This document shows positions 56,272 to 64,000 of a DNA stretch of 64,000 bases, piece by piece. The notes under the pieces are model-generated. The model was not told the DNA's origin and ran no database searches. It worked only from the letters and a program-made list of their open reading frames with translations. The position numbers were made by a program, and so were the translations under genes. Numbering within the stretch: the stretch's first letter is position 1; each line of letters starts with the position of its first letter. The stretch is from Paramyrothecium sp. XJ0827. Lineage: Eukaryota; Ascomycota; Sordariomycetes; Hypocreales; Stachybotryaceae. The stretch covers positions 2,914,001-2,978,000 of the forward strand of contig JAJFPB010000005.1 of assembly GCA_020881915.1 (NCBI GenBank). The letters are read 5' to 3'.

Positions 56272-59200
56272 CTAGGATTCAGTAACCAGCTGCTCTCCCT
56301 CATCCAACAGTTCCGTTACTTTTCTTAGGTTTCCGATCAGACTGCGGCCGAGCCCAATAAGCAGAAGCTTCTCTGCGTTCGCGGGAAGGCCAAGGTACGT
56401 TGGAGGCTCGCGCTCTGGTAGCTTGTGAACCCAAGCCGTGAAGTCTTGCATCGTGGTGCCAGAGGGGACAAACAAGCCCCCGTCAGGACCGTCGACCAAT
56501 TTATGATCGACTTCGTATGCCGAAGGTGTGAGGAATGAGGTGACGAGCTGGCGGAGGAGGTTGAAGTCGCCCTCATCGTCAACCTTGCCTCCGTATGTCT
56601 CAGTGATGAGGTAGCGAATCATCTCCCAAGGGATGTTCTGGGGCGCAATGTTGCTTCGGTTACCTGCTACCCCCTCAACCCAGGTGTCCGTGATGAAGGC
56701 GGAGCATTCGTACTATATCGTGGTTAGCGGTGTCGTATCGGCCAGGCAGCGTGGTAGACTTACATCGCTATCGTTGAATTCCCAAAAGCCCTTCCATCCA
56801 AGGTTAGGCGCATAACGCAGCCGTTCCTGGATGACGGCGTGCAGGAAGCAAATCAGCAGGTACAACCTCGCTCTCTCCACAGGGCTTCTGCTAGCACGGG
56901 TTGACAGCGAAGACATCGAGTCCTTCATGTTCGCTCTGATGCCGGCAGGCTGTTCATACATGAGCACGCGAGAAGCGCGAAGGAAATTGACTGGGATCTT
57001 CAGACTGGACTCCATCGACAAGAAGAGGCGGAAGCTGCTATGAGGATTGAGCGATTCCATACGCTTCTCGAGACTCTGGAGCCATGTTGGTGCAAGGTGG
57101 ACGTTCTTGACAAGGACCCACGAGCCAGTCTGAGCTGCATTACTGATAGCCTTGTCAGCGCTAGCAAGGCCTTCGTTGGAACCCATGGCGATGTTGGTAC
57201 ACCTGACGTTGAGCCTCTCGACCAGGTTGTCGACCTTGTAACTAGCATCAAAGCCAGGGCTGGACACTAGGGAGATGGGTAGGGTGGCGGACACTTGATC
57301 CACCGTCTGCTTCAAATCTTCGACTACTTCAAACATGGCAGGTCCGAAGACCTCGACAACGAATCGCTCAGCAGCTGGCACGAATCGGTCCATGCGGAAA
57401 AGTTTGATGAGGACAAGGGACAGAAGGGCACGGTCGGTGGCGTCTCTGCCCTCAGTCCAGACTGCAGGCACGAAATTCTCCGCCACCTCTTCGCTAAAGA
57501 ACTTCTCCCAGTCGTCACCGGATACGGCATCAATTGTGTCTTTCACGGGAGCCAGCTTCCTAGCATCAGCAAAAGCCTCGTCGCGCATTTCGGGAGTTGA
57601 CGATAAATCTTTGCCTTCGACTCGGTTGTCAAGAATGACGTCAATCAGAGATTTGTCCATCTTGTATGGGGAAGCTTGTGCGAGAAGCATGCCGAGGGTA
57701 ATGCGGTCCCTCTGCAGAAGACCCAGCGAGGTACGCTTGAACGTGTTGACGAAGAGATCCTTGACGATAATGTCACGGCGCACATTGTGATTGGTCTCGT
57801 TAGCGAGGTTTTTGTTTCCATGCAGCACTGACTGGAAGATATTCAGGAAATATTGAAGCGAAAACTGGTAGAAGTGGTTGAGATAGTGTAGCTGTTCAAG
57901 AACAGCAAAGACAGCGCTGCAGGACTTGGCGATGACGCTGTATTGCTGTGTGATCTCTTCTACTTCGGCCATGACTCCTTCGGTGTTACGCATCTTGTCG
58001 GAAATCTCTGCTGCCTCCGTCTTGAGCTTCTCGAGCGTCTCAATGACATTGTCGTCGTCGAGAATGTTGCCCCTGGATTCGTTGAGAGCCTGGAGCAGCT
58101 GTTTCTCCAGTTGGCGTAGGTGAATCTTGAACTCTCCCTGCAGCTTGATCAGGTTCGAACGCCTCTCATCGACATCTGGTCGCTCGGACTTGAGGACGTC
58201 ATTGAGCGACTGGGTCTGCAAGCTGCTTTGTGTGACCGTGAAATTGACAAACGTGGTACGACTGCAGATATCGGGTGCGAACATTGCCGACGGGTCCCGA
58301 GTAGACAGATAGAGCTTGAATGATGGTGAAAAATCAATCTCCTGTTTGCCCAGCTGGATGAGGACACGACCACCAGTGCGTTGGTACTCCTTGTTCAAAA
58401 CGTGGTTGAGAATCGGGTCCAAATGTTCCGCATCTTGGATGAGGATGGGGTTTCCGAATCGCAGGGAACTCTCTAGTTGCTTGGTAAAGGTATCATCCAA
58501 GAAGCTAGTGACGGTCAAGCGGCGGTCCTTGCATTCCTTCTGTAGGAAATCGGTGACGCGGCCAGACGGATCAATGATGAGTGGGTAACGGTTGAATCGC
58601 TTGAGAATGATGGCGTTTTCGGTGCACAGATCATCCACAGGCAAAGAGTTTTCTTGCCAGCCAAGTCGCTCATCTGCAGTAGACAGATATTCGGTAACTG
58701 GGTTCGGCGACTTGAACTGGATGCCGGAGAGATGAAGTTGGTGGCACCAGTCATCCATCATGGATTTACGGAAAGTCTGATCGTAAAAGCCAGAGTAGGC
58801 GAGGAACGCTGCAGCGACAAGCACATCACCCACAAGCGTACTGATTTGGGTTTCAAAGGACGTGCTACCCTCTTCCCAACGTGTTCGCTCGGACGACAAA
58901 CTATCAAGGAGTCGGACACTGCGGTCGACCTTGAACTGGACCTTTGACATTTCGGCCTTGATGGCTTGTGTCTCACTGATGAGGGCTGCATACTCGGTCT
59001 TGTATGTGTTAATGCTCGACTCCAATGCAGTGATTGTGTTCTCGACGGCCTTTGCGTTTGCTTTCGTCTGCAGTGCCTCTTCCTCAAGTTTACCAACTTC
59101 TTCTTTGAGCGGTCCAACACGGTCCAAGATGTCCGAGTAATTCACTTGGGCGGTCACCCACTGCACCAGGGGACCGCAGGCTTTGGAAGCTCGGTTGACC

Positions 59201-62200
59201 TTCTCAAAGGTGAACTCAGGATTCGACAAGAAGTCATTGCGCATCTTGTTTCTCAACACCTTGGTCATCATCTTTGCATTGTCGAACATGATGATGCTGG
59301 CGATGAAGTCGTCTCGGCGCACGACCGCCTGCACCGCCTTCCAATCATTGATCTTGTGTCCAAGCAAGGTGCATACGGCGTCGAGCGCAAGCCTGACACC
59401 CTGCGGAGGGTTACCCATGGATCGTACTTCGGTGAGATGTTGTCGTTTAATATTGCTGACACTGGCCTTTGCTTCTTCGACAGCGGGTTCGGCCTTGGCA
59501 AGATCCTCCAAAACCACCTTCCTTCTCGAAGCAACTTCCGCTTCTTGCTTTTCCAATGCTGCCTGAATTTCAAGAGAGGTATTCTTTCTCTGTTCTGCCT
59601 CCCGCTGGTCGGCGACCATGCGTTGCAGTTTCTCATTCGCTTCTGCATCCTTCTGCTCCAACTGCGTCTTCTTCTCTGCAAGACTCGCTCGTAGGTCGCG
59701 AACCTTGTCGACTGTGTCTCTCAACTTCTCCAAACCAACATTCAGATGGCGTTGTTGCTCCTCGAGATCTTCGCGTTTCTCCGTGTATAATTTGACATAT
59801 TGGCCCACGAAGTCAAGGAAGTGGCGTGGTGTAAGGAAGGTCACCTTGCCCTGCTGCTTCAGCAGCTTTTCGTTGTAACGCTGCAGAGAGTAGTGGATGT
59901 GCACCATAGAGTTGACGACCGTCTCACGGTGAGACGGCGGTAAGTTCAAGCCACGATAAGCAACCGGAATAGTGTCAGGAGCTGTGAAGTTACTCTTTTC
60001 CAAGTCGATAGATTGTGTTAACTCGTGGCCGACTTGGAAGAGGGCCTGATCGGACCAATCACCGAACCAGTTGAGTACGCATCGGTTGAACAATGCGGGA
60101 CTTGTTGCGGCTTTTGACGAAAGGCCATCCTCTGGCGGGTTCATGGTGAATACGACGTGCAGGTTGTTGACGATTTGCTGAGTGAACCACTTGTACAGTT
60201 CTTCTGGCGAATCGAGATGCAGGTTTTGTCGTTGCGCGCCCTCCTTGCAAGCCGTCATGAGCGCCGCATAGTCATCCCCTTCAAAGAGACCAGGAACCTC
60301 TGCGTTGGCGAGCAGAGTGTTCATCCTCTCCAGGAATCCAGAGTCCAGTACATTGGCTTCGTCCATGATGAAACAAATCTTTTCACCCTTGCAACCACAG
60401 CGGCGCAGAACATCTCGCAGGTCCTCATCGAAGTCTTCTCCAGAATATTTGCCATGTACCTTGATTTGGAACACCTTCAGGCCGTTCATCCAGGCAACAA
60501 AACGTGACAGCGTGGTCTTGCCACTACCGCTAACACCAATCAAGATAAGATGGCCTTGTGGCTGTCTGAAGACACGATCGATGCGGAGCACGTGCTCCAG
60601 GACGTCGTTGAAGAGAATCAATGGTACATCAACCTCTTCTTCACAGAAAGTCTTCAGTCGTGCCTTAACAAATTCGCGTAGCTGCTCCCGATCAACAGGA
60701 ACGTAGTTCTTTGACAGCCAGTTAGAAAAGAGAATAGGGCCTCCTAGTGCCTTCTCCTCATCAATGTTCGGGAAATGCTCCAGGGCAATTCTTCGGACTG
60801 CATCATCAGTCCATTTCCTCTCTTCCTCGGCAACAAGACGATCCTGGAACAGGCGCAAAGCCTCATGCGACCAGATGCGAACGAGACCTTCAATTGACAA
60901 AGTCTCTAGTGGTTTGATGGCTTCGTAAACGCCACGTACCCATCTAGTCAGCTCTCGGGGACTGTAGACGTAGTGCGGTTGGATTTTCGGCGTAAATCTC
61001 TGCTGGGATTCCAGGTAGAAACGGACCATGGCATGGGTCAATGCTTCTGCGTATCCTCGAAGAGCCGGAACAATCTTCAACACTGCAGAATTGAACGTGC
61101 CATAAATTTGGTTCAGAGACAGCTCGCCTGGATAATCGACCATGATTAAAGGCGCGTGACGGAGGAATCGGGCACCCAGAGGCGTACGTCCGGCATCAGT
61201 GGGCGGGTTACAGGCGCCAACGAACTGGATCCGGTCGAGAGTGACCCAAGACTTGTCAGAAGTCCTCCAGAAACCGTTATGTTCCACCAACTGCCGCAAG
61301 AAGGAGATAGCCCTTTGTGTGGCATACTTGTCAGGTGCAGGCAAGTTGATTTCGTCGCAGAATACCACCAGCCAGCGGCCAATCTGTGTAGGAGAGAGCA
61401 TCACGCCGTTGAGCGTTTTCTTGTACTCGCAGTACTGCTCAAAGGTTTTGATGAGCAAGTCAGGCGTGGTAGCGCTGGAGAAGTTGAGGCCAACAACCTC
61501 CATGTTCGGCAGCTTGCGAAGAGCGCTGAACAGCGTCATTGTCTTACCAGAACCCGGGGGTCCACACAGCAAAAGAGGCTTGTGCTCTGCAAGCCACGAG
61601 TAGAGTACATCTTCGTGACGAACAGTATCCAGTGTCGGAATGACTACATCGGTCTGCACGATGGAGTGCGTGTTAACCTCGATTGTCGGCACCTGGTTCT
61701 GCCAAGACGTCCATTCAGCTCTTGGAAGCGTGACGTTGAAATCAATGAGCGAGCTTGACCCATCAAGAGGTGGTGATCCGAAGCTCGCCAGGGCGCAAAC
61801 ATCATCGCCATACGCTTTACGGTCGTTCAGCGGGCAGTCACCAGTAAACGCCCATACAAGTGCCAGAAGGAGCTTCTTTGAAATAAAGGCTTCCATCTGC
61901 TCTGGCTCCAGGGGGAAATCTGAATGTTGTGCGTTGTATTCAATCACATCTCGGACGGATTTGTTCAGGAGTGAGAACAGGGTCCCAAGTACTCGAGCAA
62001 CAGTAAACTCCATGATGTGGTTGTATCCTCTTGCGCGGTCCAATGCCTGAATGATGAAATCTTCCGATGTAAGTAACACCTTCAATAGCTCCGCTGCTTG
62101 ACTCTGCACGGCCAACGTCTTCGCAGGGCTCTGGCCTGTGGCCAGGCTATCCTCATCGAGCTCTTCGAATGGCACACTGCGAAGGCTGTCAAGATAATTG

Positions 62201-64000
62201 GCCACCATCATGTCGGGCGATACAGTGTCCTCGCTGAACCAGACCATACCACATCGACTGACGGTTGCAAGAGTGGCATACTTGAGTGTCTCGACTTCAA
62301 ACATGATTCGTACATTTGGCGGAAGATTAAGACGCTCGCCGTTGGGCAATGTCAGCAGCTTGTTGTCATCGAGCACACTGTTCAAGTTCTCAACCCATTC
62401 AGGGTCCACATCACCGTCAAAGACGATCCAGTGACGCTTAGAATCTTCACCACGCAGATTGTCCACAATTTTGCGCAGGATGCTGGTAAAGAGACCATCG
62501 GTCCACTCACGGGTGGTGGAATCGAGGTTACCGTACAGTGCCTCCTTTGACATGACCTTGGAGTCGATGACGTGAGACACGCCTTCAACGCCCTCTACTT
62601 TTTGGAGAGCATCGAGTAGCAGTCTCCAAGCAGCGGACTTTCCAGTACCTGAGTTACCAACCATCATAACACCATGATGAATCTTCTGGATTTGATAGAG
62701 TTGGAGCACTTTGGTCATCCACAGATCAGTCACAACGAGATGGCGTTCCGCAGCCAGTGTACGAAGGGCTTCCTCAAGGGCTTCGAGGTTGGCCGGGACA
62801 TATTGTATACCGGGGAAGCAAGAGGCTTCGATCGTCATCATGATATCGACATCGGACTTGATGAGCTTTGGGGCAATGGTCTCCCGGATGCTCTGCACGA
62901 TAATTTCCGGCTCCACCACTCCTTCAGCGCCCCCCTTGCTATCCTGCAGTCGTGCGCGCTTGAGGCCACCAGAGCTGACCAGTACACTCTTTAAAGCACG
63001 CAGACCGAAGTCATAATGAGCTTGTTTCGACAGTTGACCGGAACACTGATCAAAGAAGGGAACCGTTTGCTTGGACAGTTGCTTGGCCTGGTTGAATCCC
63101 TGGGAGTAGAGCATGACCTCGGCAATGAGCTCCTTGTCAGGCTTGGACATGGCTACACTTCGGAAGAGCTTCTTCAGGTTGTCTGGCAGGTTAGAACGAC
63201 CGGCATAGCCAGGGTTCATGGTGATGAAGATTCCAGTATTCTCATTGACGCGTAGCTGCCGACCGACCAACTCGATTTGTGAAGTATCATCAACGGTGCC
63301 TTGCTTCAGACCCAGCTGGATGTTCTGGATTTGTTGCGAGACTGCGGAAAGAATCCTCTCCTCAAGACGGTTGAACTCGTCGAAGCAGCCCCAAGCACCT
63401 ACTTGACAGATACCCAGGAAAATGCGGCCCATGGCTTGGAAGTCGAAAGTGTCGTCGCAGCAGAAAACAAGGGTAAATCGGCCGAGCTGCAGGCCCAGTG
63501 CCTTGACAGACTCCGTCTTTCCTGTTCCAGCAGGACCATAAGGCGAACCTCCAAGACGCTGGCAAAGAGCTTGCGTAAGAGTAAGAAAGCAACGGTCAGT
63601 AAGAGGGGTTCGGACGAGGCGATCAGGGACGCCGAGATATTCAAAGCCATAGTTGAGTGTAGCATTGGCCATCTGTACGTGAAGGCGACCCAGGAAATCG
63701 CCTTCTGGCTTGTAGACGTAACGCATTTGTAGTTGCCAGAGATAGTGACTGCTTGTGTTGGCGTTTGCATTCATCAGCTTCTCAATAGTGTCACGTTGGT
63801 GAACGCATTCCGTGATCATCTGCTCGCACTTCTTGCGCTGTATGACTTCAAGGTCTCCGAGTACGGTGTCTGCAAGGACCGTTAGGACTTGAACCTCCCT
63901 CTCGAAGAGTTTGTTGAGAGTTTCCCCGCCCTCGGAGAGGCACTGTTCCACTGCCGTGGTCCAAACAACCTGTGTGGCCAGGACGACGACTTGGCTAGGG
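56272..64000 (-). CDS. DYN1: Cytoplasmic dynein heavy chain, C-terminal part (5' end outside window)
   Basis: One exon of at least 7.2 kb (frame open from the right edge to 56764) and a last exon 56712-56272, joined by a 51-bp intron. About 2558 residues are present, from the end of the linker to the stop; the family is about 4300 aa, so the tail and most of the linker lie beyond 64000. The motor is complete. AAA1 has [10 protein letters not shown] and Walker [14 protein letters not shown]2 has [14 protein letters not shown]3 has [10 protein letters not shown] with FCDEINLPA, and AAA4 has [11 protein letters not shown] with IMDEANVLD. Coiled-coil stalk and microtubule-binding tip lie at about 59.8-58.9 kb. 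AAA2 carries Asp without the usual catalytic Glu, as is normal. The C-terminus stops shortly after AAA6, as in other fungal dyneins. It drives minus-end transport and nuclear distribution (NudA/Ro-1). Confidence 0.98.

Overview
The window is chromosomal DNA of a filamentous ascomycete. The genes have many short introns (mostly 45-110 bp) with GT...AG ends and no operons, and the proteins read as Pezizomycotina orthologues. The HOG1-type MAP kinase, group III G-alpha subunit, CulA cullin and dynein heavy chain have sequences I associate with Sordariomycetes, probably Hypocreales. That placement comes from remembered protein similarity, not from a search.

Layout. 1-9.9 kb: an RBR (RNF216-like) ubiquitin ligase (+) converges on the peroxisomal beta-oxidation multifunctional enzyme FOX2 (-). 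FOX2 shares a promoter of about 1 kb with a P-loop glycerate kinase-like gene (+), which converges on an ECM11-domain gene (-). 9.9-14.3 kb: a gene-poor stretch with three intron-containing tRNA-Leu(AAG) genes, AT-rich repeats and possible decayed coding sequence. 14.3-22.4 kb: a four-TM membrane protein (possibly SRF1-like, +), cullin-1 (+) and AVL9 (-). 22.4-28.7 kb: a 6.3 kb stretch without a recognisable gene, then the group III G-alpha gene (+). 32.5-35.5 kb: glycogen phosphorylase (+). 35.5-40.4 kb: a 4.9 kb stretch without a gene, ending at the HOG1 MAP kinase (+). 43-48 kb: an ABCC (MRP-type) transporter (-). 50-52.3 kb: an AcpS-type phosphopantetheinyl transferase (-) and a DUF1774-like membrane protein (-). 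54-55.6 kb: a Clr5-domain protein (+). 56.3-64 kb: the C-terminal part of cytoplasmic dynein heavy chain (-), which runs off the right edge.

This is mostly an ordinary housekeeping and signalling region: stress MAPK, G-protein signalling, SCF ubiquitination, glycogen and fatty-acid catabolism, dynein transport. No gene cluster or defence system is visible. All exon chains given close in frame on consensus splice sites; total coding lengths are divisible by three.

The most unusual content is non-coding. A family of AT-rich elements of roughly 160-260 bp recurs at least five times, sharing a head similar to GGTTGGCAAAAAGG followed by GATACTGCA and an imperfect inverted copy at the other end. 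One copy has a perfect 9-bp flanking duplication, so I read them as non-autonomous DNA transposons (MITEs), possibly hAT-like. A probable further copy overlaps the stop codon of the Clr5-domain gene. Other notable points are two CCTCGG motifs in the FOX2 promoter, a GC-AG intron in HOG1, and a membrane-like segment between RING1 and IBR in the RBR ligase.
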